From: Chloroflexota bacterium
GTDB lineage: Bacteria; Chloroflexota; Limnocylindria; Limnocylindrales; CSP1-4
DNA length: 64,000 bases
Assembly: GCA_030447745.1 (NCBI GenBank)
Contig: JAUJOH010000001.1
Location: 7,091-71,090, forward strand
Direction of reading: 5' to 3'
Part shown: piece by piece, positions 18,016 to 25,465 of the stretch
How the letters are laid out: the number at the start of each line of letters is the position of its first letter
Numbering within the stretch: position 1 is the first letter of the stretch
The notes under the pieces: model-generated
Database searches by the model: none
Seen by the model: only the letters and a program-made list of their open reading frames with translations
What the model was told of the DNA's origin: nothing
Program-made: the position numbers and the translations under genes

Positions 18016-18842
18016 GGCGACATGATGGCCCGGGCCCATGCGCCGAGCGCCAGCGTCGTTCCGTCGTCGGCGGTCAATTCGAGCGCGCCACTCTCGGACC
18101 GCGCGGCACGGAACCAGCGATCGAGTGCCGACTCGAGGCGCGCGCCGTCCCAGCCCGGCGTGTGCGCGGTCAACAGGACGAACGCCCCGCGCGCCGTCAG
18201 GAGCCGTGAGCAGCCGGCGAGCAGCGGGTCCAGGTCGTCCTCGAGCCGCCACGGCCGGCCGCCGGCACCGTGTCCCCACGTCGGTGGATCGAGCACGATG
18301 CCGTCGTAGGTCCGGCCACGTCGCACGTCGCGGGCCACGAGCGTGCCGGCGTCCTCGACGAGCCACCGAATGGGGGCAGTGCCGAGATCGGACAGCTCGG
18401 CGTTCCGGCGCGCCCACGCGACCGTGGGCCGAGACGCGTCCACGTGCACCACGCGGGCGCCGAGCCGGGCGAGATGGAGCGACGCGCCGCCGGTGTAGGC
18501 AAAGAGGTTGAGCACCGACGGCGCGCTCGCGTCACCGCCGCCGGCGACCCGGTCGGCGAGCCACGGCCACATCGCCGCCTGTTCGGGAAAGACGCCGACC
18601 TGACCGGTCGCCGTCGGCCGCAGCTCGAGGCGGAGGTTTTCCCAGCCCACGGTCCACGGCTCCGCTGCCCCGGACCAGCCGACATTCCTTCTGAAGGACA
18701 GGTCTGCGGGCACCCGCGGTGGTCCCGGAGGCGACATCGCTGCGGTGCCTGGGGCCGGGCGCGCCACGATGCGCGGGCCGAACCGCTCGACGCGCCAACC
18801 GGCGTCGACGGTCAGCAGACGATAGCCGTCGTCATCGGGCAT
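18012..18842 (-). CDS. RlmI/RlmK-like SAM-dependent methyltransferase
   Basis: 276 residues. The N-terminal part is beta-rich (YRLLTVDAGWRVERFGPRIV) and carries VGVFPEQAAMW, then the Rossmann domain with LNLFAYTGG (111-119), an acidic VVHVDASRPTVAWARRN motif and the catalytic DPPTWG (185-190). This is the 23S rRNA m5C (RlmI/RlmK) or PUA-methyltransferase pattern, but the PUA domain itself is not evident. It is cotranscribed with the SpoU gene. The precise RNA target is not determinable. Confidence 0.8.
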   Translation of the reverse strand: MPDDDGYRLLTVDAGWRVERFGPRIVARPAPGTAAMSPPGPPRVPADLSFRRNVGWSGAAEPWTVGWENLRLELRPTATGQVGVFPEQAAMWPWLADRVAGGGDASAPSVLNLFAYTGGASLHLARLGARVVHVDASRPTVAWARRNAELSDLGTAPIRWLVEDAGTLVARDVRRGRTYDGIVLDPPTWGHGAGGRPWRLEDDLDPLLAGCSRLLTARGAFVLLTAHTPGWDGARLESALDRWFRAARSESGALELTADDGTTLALGAWARAIMSP

Positions 18843-19037
18843 GCGCGCGATCGTGCCACGCCGTCGCGCGACCCGGGTGGTGCCGCGCGCAGCGGCACTT
18901 GACCGTTTGCGATACCGGTGTAACCTCACCAGACCTCTCTCCAGTCGGGCTATCCCCACCAGATGGGTATATCTCGGCCATTACTGCTCGGTCGGGGGAG
19001 CGAGCGCCCAACAGCAGCGAGTCTTGGAGGGTCTATC

Positions 19038-20393
19038 GTGTCTCGCGCCCCAGCTCTTCGCCAGCCCGCAGGCGGCCCTTCGCATGTTCGGCTGGCTGGC
19101 CGTCATGCTGATGGTCGCCGCCGCCCTGCTCGGCCCGACCGCGTCGCGCACGCTGGCCGACCCACGATCGCCCTCGCCGAGTCCGGCACGAACCAGACCA
19201 GTTCCAGTGCGAGGGCGACTATTTCAAGATCGAGAATGCCGGCGTCCTCCTTGAGGCACCCACACCTATACCGGCACGACAAAGGAGGGCGAGGATTTCA
19301 CGATCACCCTCGAAGTCGTCAAGATGAGGACGATGAGGTCGAGTCGATCACGATCGTCTCGTCCGATCCCGAGGTCGACTTCAGCGTCATCAAGGCCGGC
19401 AACGACTTCTTCAAGGATCGAAGGCGACACTCTGCGCCCGCGAACGGCAAGAGCATCAGCAACGTGACGTTCTGCCTCGAGAGGCGGATGGCCAGCGCCA
19501 CTCCGTCCCAGTCGCCACGCCGACCGCGACCGTGTCGGCGCCGCCGAGCCGTCCGTCGCCCCGAGCCCGTCGGCCACCCCGAGCGTGTCGGTCGCGCCGA
19601 GCGGTCCCCGTCGGCGCCGAACGCCACGCCGACGCGACCGACCGGCAGCGTGTCGCCGACTGAAAGCGCCCCGTCCCAGACCGGGAGGGTCGCCGTCTTC
19701 AAGTTCCTGTGCGAGTCGATCGGTCAGCAGGACACCTGCAACGGCCGGGACACCAGCCTGGCCGGCTTCATGATCGAGTTCCAGATCTTCGACGACGACG
19801 GCATGCTCGTGGACACCATCACCGTGACCCTCGGCGAGAACGCCAACGGCGAGGGCAACACCGGTGGCGGTAGCCAGGGCCGCATCGTCAGCGACCCGCT
19901 GCCGATCGGCACCTACACCGTGTGCGAGGTCCCGTTCGCCTTCAACGACGAGGGCGACAGGGTCCCGCTCGACGCCGAGCCGCGGCCTGAAGCCGGCAAC
20001 GGCGGTTCGACCGGTGGGCAGCAGGAGCAGACCGGCGAGAACTGCATCACCGTCACGATCACGGCCGGCACTGCCGAGCTGAAGTTCCTCGACGAGTCGT
20101 CGAGGTGACGCCGTCGCCGAGCGTGTCCGCCGACGCCGAGCGTGTCGGTCGTCCCGAGCGTGTCGGTCGTCCCGACGTGTCACGCCGACGCCGACCGGCA
20201 GTGTCGGTGGGCGGCAGCGACGCCCGCGCCGTCGCTTCCGCCGACCGACATCGATGGCGGCAACGCCGGATCAGGTGGCAATGCCTGGCCGACGCTCCTC
20301 CTTGCGATGGCGGCGCTGCTGGCGTCGATCCTGATCCTGACCCCCAACCCCGATTCGGAGCCGCCGCGACCGGTAACTCACCGGCGCACATAG
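19038..20393 (+). pseudogene. Cell-surface protein with signal peptide, Ser/Pro stalk and C-terminal membrane anchor, many frameshifts
   Basis: The first start is GTG 19038 behind an excellent GGAGGG. A signal peptide (MFGWLAVMLMVAAALL) sits in the next frame. Beyond it, extracellular pieces lie in different frames: FQCEGDYFKIENAG, TGTTKEGEDFTITLEVV, ESITIVSSDPEVDFSVI, SNVTFCLE, a TPSVSVAPSG-type stalk, a Cna-B/SdrD-like domain (VAVFKFLCESIGQQDTCNGRDT to AELKFLDESS), a second VSVVPSVS stalk, and a C-terminal helix (WPTLLLAMAALLASILIL). I count about eight breaks. The original is clearly one secreted, membrane-anchored surface protein of about 450 residues. The 195 bases before it hold no recognised feature. 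Confidence 0.65.
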
Positions 20394-20407
20394 AGCGACA
20401 GCGACGC

Positions 20408-20444
20408 GGGGACGAGGCCATCGGCCTCGTCCCCGCCTCTTTCT
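20408..20444 (+). terminator. Intrinsic terminator after the surface-protein gene
   Basis: A perfect 12-base-pair stem (GGGGACGAGGCC / GGCCTCGTCCCC) with a 3-base loop, followed by GCCTCTTTCT. Confidence 0.85.
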
Positions 20445-20518
20445 GCCCGGCGAGCGATGGTGACGGCCGACGACCGTGCGTTATCATCTGCCAGCGGCGC
20501 CGAGGAACAGCACCGCAC

Positions 20519-20559
20519 GGGCGGCTAGGTCAGCTGGTTAGAGCGCTTGCTTGACATGC
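20519..20559 (+). repeat. Left attachment-site fragment (5' part of tRNA-Val)
   Basis: Matches 25466-25506 at 39 of 41 positions. Identity stops exactly after GACATGC (anticodon GAC plus four bases); the following CAAGAGGTC of the real tRNA is absent. The D-arm and anticodon 5' strand are present but the T-arm and acceptor 3' strand are missing, so it cannot be a functional tRNA. Confidence 0.8.
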
Positions 20560-20562
20560 GCC

Positions 20563-20630
20563 AGCCGGATGCGCTGGAGCACCCAACGATTGAGCGGTCC
20601 CGGCGTTGCGCTGTGGGCCGCTTTATCGTC
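20563..20630 (+). repeat. Direct repeat with terminator-like hairpin, copy 1
   Basis: Related to 21978-22045 over about 68 bases: shared blocks are AGCCGGATGCG, AACGAT..AGCGG and GTGGGCCGCTTT. The hairpin AGCGG(T)CCC / GGGCCGCT with a short U-run could stop transcription entering from the orphaned tRNA promoter. Together the copies bracket the coiled-coil and GDPD genes. Confidence 0.5.
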
Positions 20631-20644
20631 AAGGAGGGGCGTCA

Positions 20645-21159
20645 ATGAGCACCGAGCAGATCATCGCGCTGGTCGTGGTCGCGATCGTCGTCTTGGCCGT
20701 TCTGGCATTCGCCGCGACACGCGCGCGTGAGAAAAGGCGGAACAGGACCGGAAGCGAGCCGAAGAAACCCGGGCCGAGGCTGTTGAGCACCGCCGAGAAG
20801 CGAGCATTCGCTCGGCTCGAGCAGAGAGCGAGCTCGCTGCGGCTGACGAGCAGGCTACCCGAGCAAGGCGCGAGCGCGCCCAGGCCGAGGAGGAAGCTCT
20901 GCGAGCAGAGCGCGAGGCGGAAGAGAGGGCTGCCGGGGCACAGCGGGAACGCGCCGCGGCACAAGACCTGGAGCAACGCGCCCGGGAGCTCGCGCCGGAC
21001 CTCGATCAGCCAGAACCGGCGAACGAACCCGATCAGCGGATCGAGCGCGAGCGGGCGGAGGCCGCCAACCACGAGCAGCGCGCCAGGAAGTCGAACGGAA
21101 CCAGAACGGGAGGTGACGCGGACCAGCGTCACGCTGGCCTCGCCGACGGCGCCCGCTGA
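20645..21159 (+). CDS. Membrane-anchored coiled-coil protein (one missing base)
   Basis: Starts at ATG 20645 behind AAGGAGGGG with MSTEQIIALVVVAIVVLAVL, a single transmembrane helix. At the A-run at 20732-20735 the frame breaks; adding one A restores EKKAEQDRKRAEETRAEAVE and then a continuous Glu/Arg/Ala heptad-rich coiled coil (RAQAEEEALRAEREAEERAAG) to the stop at 21159. The 515 bases plus one give exactly 172 codons. A cytoplasmic rod tethered to the membrane is predicted. I do not recognise a specific family; function unknown. Confidence 0.6.
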
Positions 21160-21873
21160 GCGCCACCCCTCGTTCGCAACGCTGCCCCGCATCGTGCTCG
21201 ATGCACACCGGGGCGGCGCCGGGGAAGCGCGCAGAACAGCATCTCCGGCGCCCTACGGATGCTGGCCGCGGGCACCGTGCACGTCCTCGACGTCGACAGC
21301 CGACAGCTGGCCGACGGCACCGCTGTGCTGATGCACGACCGCGACGTCGGGCGCACGACCGACCACGGCGGGCCGGTCTCCGACTACACGGCCGCGACCT
21401 GGCGGGACGTGCTGCTGGACACCGGCGACGAGCCGCCCGAGCGGGCGCCAACGTTCGAGGCCTTCCTGGACGCGGCTGGTGGCCGAGCGGTGATCACGGT
21501 CGAGGCCAAGGACGCCGCTGGCCTGCCCGTGCTCGCCCGGATCATCCGCGAGCGGCACCTGCAGGACAGCGTCCTGATCAACACCAACGAGCCGACGGTG
21601 GCCGAGCGGATCCACGAGCTCGGCATGCTCAGCCACCTGTGGCGGTCCGCCGCCCAGATGGCAGCCGACGACCCGCGTGCCTGGGCCGGCTACGTCGATG
21701 TCCTCGACGTGGATCTCGAGGCCTCGGACGACCAGATCCGGGCAGCCCTGGAGTCGGGGATCGCGCGCGTCTGGGCGCACACCGTGGTGACCCCGGCGCA
21801 GCGCGACCGGCTGCTGGCTCTCGGCGCCACCGGCATCGTGACCGACTACCCGCTCACGCTCGACGAGCGCTGA
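21113..21873 (+). CDS. Glycerophosphodiester phosphodiesterase (GDPD) family, one frameshift
   Basis: Starts at GTG 21113 with GGGAG upstream, overlapping the coiled-coil gene. The first segment PRIVLDAHRGG holds the catalytic His-Arg. Around 21.23 kb one base is missing, after which NSISGALRMLAAG, VDSRQLADGTAVLMHDRDVGRTTD, AVITVEAKD and GIVTDYPLTLDER follow the GDPD TIM barrel in order. The usual ExD metal pair reads as LDVD here, so the first acidic ligand is uncertain. It would hydrolyse glycerophosphodiesters to glycerol-3-phosphate. It may be cargo of the element or an older chromosomal gene. Confidence 0.7.
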
Positions 21874-21912
21874 CGAGCGCGGGGCGTCGCGGGCGACGAG
21901 AAGCCCTTGCGT

Positions 21913-21928
21913 ATTCAGCGCCACGGAT
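21913..21928 (+). repeat. 16-base direct repeat, left copy (ATTCAGCGCCACGGAT)
   Basis: Identical to 25350-25365, where it overlaps the integrase start codon. A perfect 16-base match 3.4 kb apart is unlikely by chance and fits recombinase arm sites or a second, smaller element boundary. Confidence 0.5.
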
Positions 21929-21977
21929 GGCGTTGTGGTGAAGGGCAGACCGACCGGATGCGTCTAGCCCCGCCTAG

Positions 21978-22045
21978 AGCCGGATGCGGCGTTGTCCCCG
22001 AACGATCAAGCGGCCCCGACCTTGCGTCGTGGGCCGCTTTTCGTC
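21978..22045 (+). repeat. Direct repeat with terminator hairpin, copy 2
   Basis: Partner of 20563-20630. The hairpin AAGCGGCCC (22008-22016) / GGGCCGCTT (22031-22039) followed by TTTTCGT is a convincing intrinsic terminator downstream of the GDPD gene. Confidence 0.6.
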
Positions 22046-22067
22046 TGGATGTTATCGACTGGACTGA

Positions 22068-22115
22068 GCACAGAACGGCCCCGTCGTCGACGCGCGGAGC
22101 GGGGGCCGAGAATGA
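22068..22115. repeat. Hairpin repeat R2, copy 1
   Basis: CAGAACGGCCCC-CGTCG and TCGTCGACGCGCGGAG-CGGGGGCC are shared with 23506-23589, where extra bases enlarge the loop. The GGCCCC/GGGGGCC arms pair. Between it and the gene at 22687 there is only the - strand ORF at 22118-22381 and a weak + frame near 22511-22630 (VSTEDEIESRARQRIAFDLS) with no ribosome-binding site. Confidence 0.45.
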
Positions 22116-22117
22116 GC

Positions 22118-22381
22118 CTAGCGGACGACCGCCAGCGCCCGCCGGCGTCGACGAGCCTCGTCGCTCTCGCCCGAGCAGCGCCGGCACGCGCCCTCCGGCG
22201 GCTCCTCAAGGCGGATCAGCCGGTGCGTCGGGCGGCCGTACTCGTCCTCATCGTGGATCCGCAGCGCAAGCCCGCAGCGAGTGTGGGCTTGGACCTCCCA
22301 TCGCCAGACCGAGAGGTCGCCGGTGCCCGCGTGCCAGGCACGCCTTCCGATCCACGGCTCCCAGCGGCCCCACTGAGGCAC
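22118..22381 (-). CDS. Hypothetical protein with Cys-rich tail
   Basis: 87 residues, beginning MPQWGRWEPWIGRRAW and continuing SVWRWEVQAHTRCGLALRIHDEDEYGRPTHRLIRL, then CRRCSGESDEARRRRRA. The even mix of Trp, His, Asp and Tyr is unlike the Arg/Ala/Pro noise of shadow frames, so it is probably real. C-x(n)-CRRC could form a small metal site. No family recognised. It lies alone on the - strand inside the element. Confidence 0.45.
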   Translation of the reverse strand: MPQWGRWEPWIGRRAWHAGTGDLSVWRWEVQAHTRCGLALRIHDEDEYGRPTHRLIRLEEPPEGACRRCSGESDEARRRRRALAVVR

Positions 22382-22686
22382 CCTGCGGTGGTAGGGGATG
22401 GACTCCTCGCGGCACCACTGACCGGCCCGAGGCGGCGTGGCCTGGCGGATCCGCTGCTACGTCAACCCAGCTGGATCCCCGCACGCTCGAGAGACGCCAT
22501 TAGAGCCGAAGTGTCAACCGAGGATGAGATCGAGTCGCGCGCTCGACAACGCATCGCGTTCGACCTCTCGATCGACGCGACGGTGCTGCGGGACGCGCGA
22601 GCCCGACACCCGACGTCCCCGTCCGCCTGATCCAACGGTACTGGCGCTGCGTACCGTAAGCTTCCGAGTCCCACTGGAGTACACCC

Positions 22687-23391
22687 ATGACCGAGCGAGA
22701 GCGAGAACCGCGCGACATGCCGACCAGCGAACGTGTCGGGGCGCTGGGCAGCGCGATGATGGATGCGACCAAGCACATGGCAGCCGGCGACCACGAGACG
22801 GAGCAGGGTGCGCAGCAGCAAGTTTCACTCGGTCAGGCGGAGACGATCATCGACGGGTGGCCTGAGGCGCCGAAGAAGATCGCTCGCCAGCTGCTCGAGC
22901 AGTACGGACCACCGAACGAGGCGACGCCGACGAAGTTCTTCTGGTACCGCACCGGGCCCTGGAAGCGGATCGAACTGACGAGTGACGCCGTCGTCCACAA
23001 CTTTCCGGCGCCTCACAGCGACTTCCTGACGCAGTACATCGACTATCAGGTGCCGCTCGGGATGTTCGACGTGATCGCGGCCTTCGACGGCAGTTGCCTG
23101 CCTGACCGCACCGCCGGCGAGGCCGGTGCTCGCTGCGACATGGAAGCGGCAAACATCCTGACGCTCAATCTCATGCACGACATCGTGACCGGACAGACGA
23201 GCGTCGAGGACGCCCGGAAGACCTACGCCGAGAACCTATCCGCCTACACGATGGGCCGTTCCGCACCGTATGCCGAGCGGCTCCAGTTCAGCGTGCCGAG
23301 CGGCGGCACCGAGGATCCCGACAAGCCGAACATCGCCGGGTCGATGGTCCACCAGACCGTCGAGAAGGTGAAGGACGCGCTCGGCGGTTAG
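22687..23391 (+). CDS. Hypothetical protein, 234 residues
   Basis: ATG 22687 with GGAG upstream. After a hydrophilic N-terminus, residues 55-100 read IIDGWPEAPKKIARQLLEQYG then PPNEATPTKFFWYRTGPWKRI, a pattern I have seen in uncharacterised soluble proteins of diverse soil bacteria. The middle holds DFLTQYIDYQVPLGMFDVIAAFDGS and MEAANILTLNLMHDIVTG, and the C-terminus is helical and acidic/basic mixed. No signal peptide, membrane helix or catalytic motif is visible. It is the largest intact cargo gene of the element. Confidence 0.7.
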   Translation: MTEREREPRDMPTSERVGALGSAMMDATKHMAAGDHETEQGAQQQVSLGQAETIIDGWPEAPKKIARQLLEQYGPPNEATPTKFFWYRTGPWKRIELTSDAVVHNFPAPHSDFLTQYIDYQVPLGMFDVIAAFDGSCLPDRTAGEAGARCDMEAANILTLNLMHDIVTGQTSVEDARKTYAENLSAYTMGRSAPYAERLQFSVPSGGTEDPDKPNIAGSMVHQTVEKVKDALGG

Positions 23392-23426
23392 CGGGCGCAC
23401 GTGCCGCCGCAAGGGCAGAAGCGCGC

Positions 23427-23490
23427 GTAGTTGATTCACCGACTCCCTCAAAGATTGCCGCTTTGACGCTCCGGTGGATGTGTGAACTAC
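23427..23490. other. Nested stem-loop region
   Basis: Three nested complementary pairs: GTAGTT (23427) / AACTAC (23485), CACCG (23437) / CGGTG (23472) and CAAAG (23449) / CTTTG (23461). They form a 64-base cruciform-capable or structured-RNA element in the 309-base gap after the 234-residue gene. Purpose unknown. Confidence 0.4.
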
Positions 23491-23505
23491 ACAGAGCAGG
23501 AAAAG

Positions 23506-23589
23506 ACAGAACGGCCCCCGTCGCCGTCGCTCGAGCTGGCCGGCCGGAGCCGGGATCGTCGTCGACGCGCGGAGCGGGGGGCCAGTGAG
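23506..23589. repeat. Hairpin repeat R2, copy 2
   Basis: Same arms as 22068-22115, with about 37 extra GC-rich bases (including GGCCGGCC) in the loop. The final TCGTCGACGCGCGGAGCGG block is identical to copy 1. Confidence 0.45.
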
Positions 23590-23700
23590 AAACCCGAACG
23601 GGTACGATTGTGCCAACGGTACCGGCGTGTCGTGTCCGGTGGGGCTGATCCCGACCCGGTAACATCGCCGCGGAACCACCCCGTCGCGAGAGGACGCTCC

Positions 23701-23832
23701 ATGAACCGGTTGCTGCGATACGTTGCCATCTCTGCTCTACTCGTGGCCGTCGTCGGCTGCGGTGGTGGAGAAGGCGGTGGTGGAGGCGGTGGCGGTGGGG
23801 GTGGATCGTCGGTCCCGTCGTCGGACTACTAG
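23701..23832 (+). CDS. Small poly-glycine lipoprotein
   Basis: 43 residues: MNRLLRYVAISALLVAVVGC followed by a Gly-rich tract interrupted by one Glu and ending SSVPSSDY. ISALLVAVVGC is a good signal-peptidase-II lipobox, so the mature peptide would be a 24-residue lipidated glycine tail. GAGAGG lies 6 bases before the ATG. The G-rich repeat (GGTGGTGGA units) is prone to sequence error, so the real protein may be longer. Its stop overlaps the likely stop of the opposing ORF. Confidence 0.5.
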   Translation: MNRLLRYVAISALLVAVVGCGGGEGGGGGGGGGGGSSVPSSDY

Positions 23833-24063
23833 GCTGACCTTCGCCCCCGGATCGACGCCGCCGCGGCGGCCAAGGACTGCGCCAAGCTGCCGGGACCGCT
23901 CGTGCTCTTCGACGATCTCCCGCGCACGTCGCCCGAGCTCGGCGTCGTCCTCGATGGTGTCAGCGGCCTCGGAGAGTGCCCTGAGCGCGTCCAGGGACGG
24001 CCCTACGGCCTCGGAGACGGTGTCATGGACGAATGTGGCGAGCTGCTCGGTTGGTGCCGTCAT
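23737..24063 (-). CDS. Small helical protein, last of the integrase-linked - strand genes
   Basis: 108 residues as read: MTAPTEQLATFVHDTVSEA, then LDALRALSEAADTIEDDAELGRRAREIVEEHERSRQL. The first 65 residues look like a genuine helical protein. The remainder runs antisense to the lipoprotein gene and is doubtful; a one-base shift near 23.88 kb would give QSLAAAAASIRGRRSA and a stop at 23829. The start lies inside the end of the preceding ORF, as in translationally coupled gene pairs. Function unknown. Confidence 0.4.
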   Translation of the reverse strand: MTAPTEQLATFVHDTVSEAVGPSLDALRALSEAADTIEDDAELGRRAREIVEEHERSRQLGAVLGRRGGVDPGAKVSLVVRRRDRRSTPTATASTTAFSTTAADDGHE

Positions 24064-24307
24064 GACGCAACCTTCCACGGTATCCGTCGAGGAACGCCTG
24101 GAGAACATGGCGACGACCACCGGCAAGCCGAATGAGGGAGAGGCCGAACATCACGCCCCGCATGTGGGCTTCGGCGAGCCGCTGCCGTGCCTTCGTGGCC
24201 GCATCCCACGGCTTGGGCCGCTCCGCGAGCGTCTCGTCGAGCAGCGGGGCGAGCGCCGTGATGATCTCGTGCCCCTCCCGGAGCTGAGTCTCCAGGCGTC
24301 GGTTCAT
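24023..24307 (-). CDS. Small helical protein, 94 residues
   Basis: Reads MNRRLETQLREGHEIITALA then LDETLAERPKPWDAATKARQRLAEAHMRGVMFGLSLIRL, soluble and helix-rich. The ATG overlaps the stop of the 36-codon ORF upstream (ATGA). In another frame the preceding bases encode AFTLIHRQNE leading straight into MNRRLE, so the two may really be one gene split by a missing base. No family recognised; a DNA-binding accessory to the integrase is possible but nothing in the sequence proves it. Confidence 0.45.
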   Translation of the reverse strand: MNRRLETQLREGHEIITALAPLLDETLAERPKPWDAATKARQRLAEAHMRGVMFGLSLIRLAGGRRHVLQAFLDGYRGRLRHDGTNRAARHIRP

Positions 24308-24414
24308 CTCGTTCTGACGATGGATGAGGGTGAAAGCTCGAGCTTCTCGGGGTCAGTCGTCGTGCCGGCCAAGGCCGCGAGTAGCTCCGGGATGGATCGC
24401 TCGTCGGCGCTCAC
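24304..24414 (-). CDS. Very short ORF or N-terminal part of the 24023-24307 protein
   Basis: 36 residues (MSADERSIPELLAALAGTTT, then DPEKLELSPSSIVRTR) starting at GTG 24414, which overlaps the integrase stop (GTGA). The ORF ends in an ATGA overlap with the next frame. It is either a tiny coupled cistron or the first third of the next protein. Confidence 0.35.
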   Translation of the reverse strand: MSADERSIPELLAALAGTTTDPEKLELSPSSIVRTR

Positions 24415-25361
24415 AGCTTGTCGCCGAGGGCGAGCTTGCGGCTCGACGCGATCGCCCGCTCGTTGGCTGTTGTCGAGGCGTAGCGCCGGAGCATGGCCGG
24501 GCTGTCCCAGCCGCGCTTCGACATGACGTCGGCCTCGTTCATACCGGCCGACAGCTCGTGGTGCGTGGCGGCGTGGCGGAAGTCGTGCGCGTGGAGGTCG
24601 GCGATGCCGACCCGCCGACCGCGGTCCCGGATCGCCTGGGCGATGCCCGAGTCGGTCAGTCGGCCCCGCCTGCCGAGCCACAGCCATGGCAGGGCGACGT
24701 GGTCGTGCTTGCGCCGGGCGCGCAGGTAATCCTCGACCGCGACGAGCGTGCGGTTCGTCAGCGCGATGTAGTTGTCCTTGCCGCCCTTGCCGAGGACGTG
24801 GACGAGCCCGCGGCGCAGGTCGACGTCGCGATCGTCAGCGTCGGTGGCGGAGTAGCGCAGGGCCGCAATCTCGTGCCGGCGCGCGCCCGTGTCGAACAGG
24901 ACACGGATGAGGGCATTGTCGCGGCGGTCCTCGAACGCGGTCCCCTGGCAGGTGCCGAGGACGGTCCGGATCTCGTCGAAGGTGAGGACCCGCGGCATGA
25001 GCTTCGGCAGCCGCGGCGGCTGGAGCTTGCGCATCGGCGACGTGAAGGCGTCGTCGAGCTCGGCGTACCAGTTGAAGAAGCGCTGGAGCCCGCGCCATCG
25101 GTTGTGCGCGGTCGCCGGCTTGCTCTTCTCGAGGATCGAGCCGATCCATTCCTCAACGTGGCGCGGCTCGATCGCCGCGACCGACGTCGGGTAGCCCTTG
25201 GCGAGCAGCCATGTCCCGAACTGCCGGACCGCGCCGCCGTAGGCGAGAACGGTATTCGGACTGACGTTGTTGGCCCGCATCGCCCGGACGAACGAGGCGA
25301 GCTCGTCGCCCAGGTCGCCCGGAGTGACGAGCTCGGGGGCGTCTGCTAGATTCAGCGCCAC
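24411..25361 (-). CDS. Tyrosine-type site-specific recombinase (integrase)
   Basis: 316 residues. The N-terminal SAM-like DNA-binding domain spans about 15-105 (NNVSPNTVLAYGGAVRQFGTWL). The catalytic domain has R161 (TGARRHE), K195 in GKGGKDN, H259-x-x-R262 (HDFRHA), W285 in the His/Trp position (KRGWDSP) and the nucleophile Y294 (LRRYAS). All catalytic positions are filled, so the enzyme looks active. It starts at GTG 25361 inside a 13-base inverted-repeat arm and points away from the adjacent tRNA-Val, the expected position for an integrase using that tRNA as its attachment site. Confidence 0.92.
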   Translation of the reverse strand: MALNLADAPELVTPGDLGDELASFVRAMRANNVSPNTVLAYGGAVRQFGTWLLAKGYPTSVAAIEPRHVEEWIGSILEKSKPATAHNRWRGLQRFFNWYAELDDAFTSPMRKLQPPRLPKLMPRVLTFDEIRTVLGTCQGTAFEDRRDNALIRVLFDTGARRHEIAALRYSATDADDRDVDLRRGLVHVLGKGGKDNYIALTNRTLVAVEDYLRARRKHDHVALPWLWLGRRGRLTDSGIAQAIRDRGRRVGIADLHAHDFRHAATHHELSAGMNEADVMSKRGWDSPAMLRRYASTTANERAIASSRKLALGDKL

Positions 25362-25365
25362 GGAT
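25350..25365 (+). repeat. 16-base direct repeat, right copy
   Basis: ATTCAGCGCCACGGAT, identical to 21913-21928, overlapping the integrase start codon. Confidence 0.5.
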
Positions 25366-25456
25366 TGAGCCTCCCCATGCTGGATGTATCGCGCTGATAC
25401 ATGGGCTGTAATGCGGCGTAGGTCAAGGACCGACGCAGTTATCGGCTCAATCCGTG
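25359..25456. repeat. Inverted repeat enclosing hairpins between integrase and tRNA-Val
   Basis: CACGGATTGAGCC (25359-25371) and GGCTCAATCCGTG (25444-25456) are perfect 13-base inverted arms. Inside lie ATGTATC-5-GATACAT and GGTC-AAG-GACC stems. The region must contain the integrase promoter and the 5' flank of tRNA-Val, and is a good candidate for recombinase or excisionase binding and autoregulation. Confidence 0.6.
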
Positions 25457-25465
25457 AGTAAAACC

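Noticed and set aside
20519..20559. A second functional tRNA-Val
   Set aside because: The T-arm and 3' acceptor strand are missing after the anticodon.
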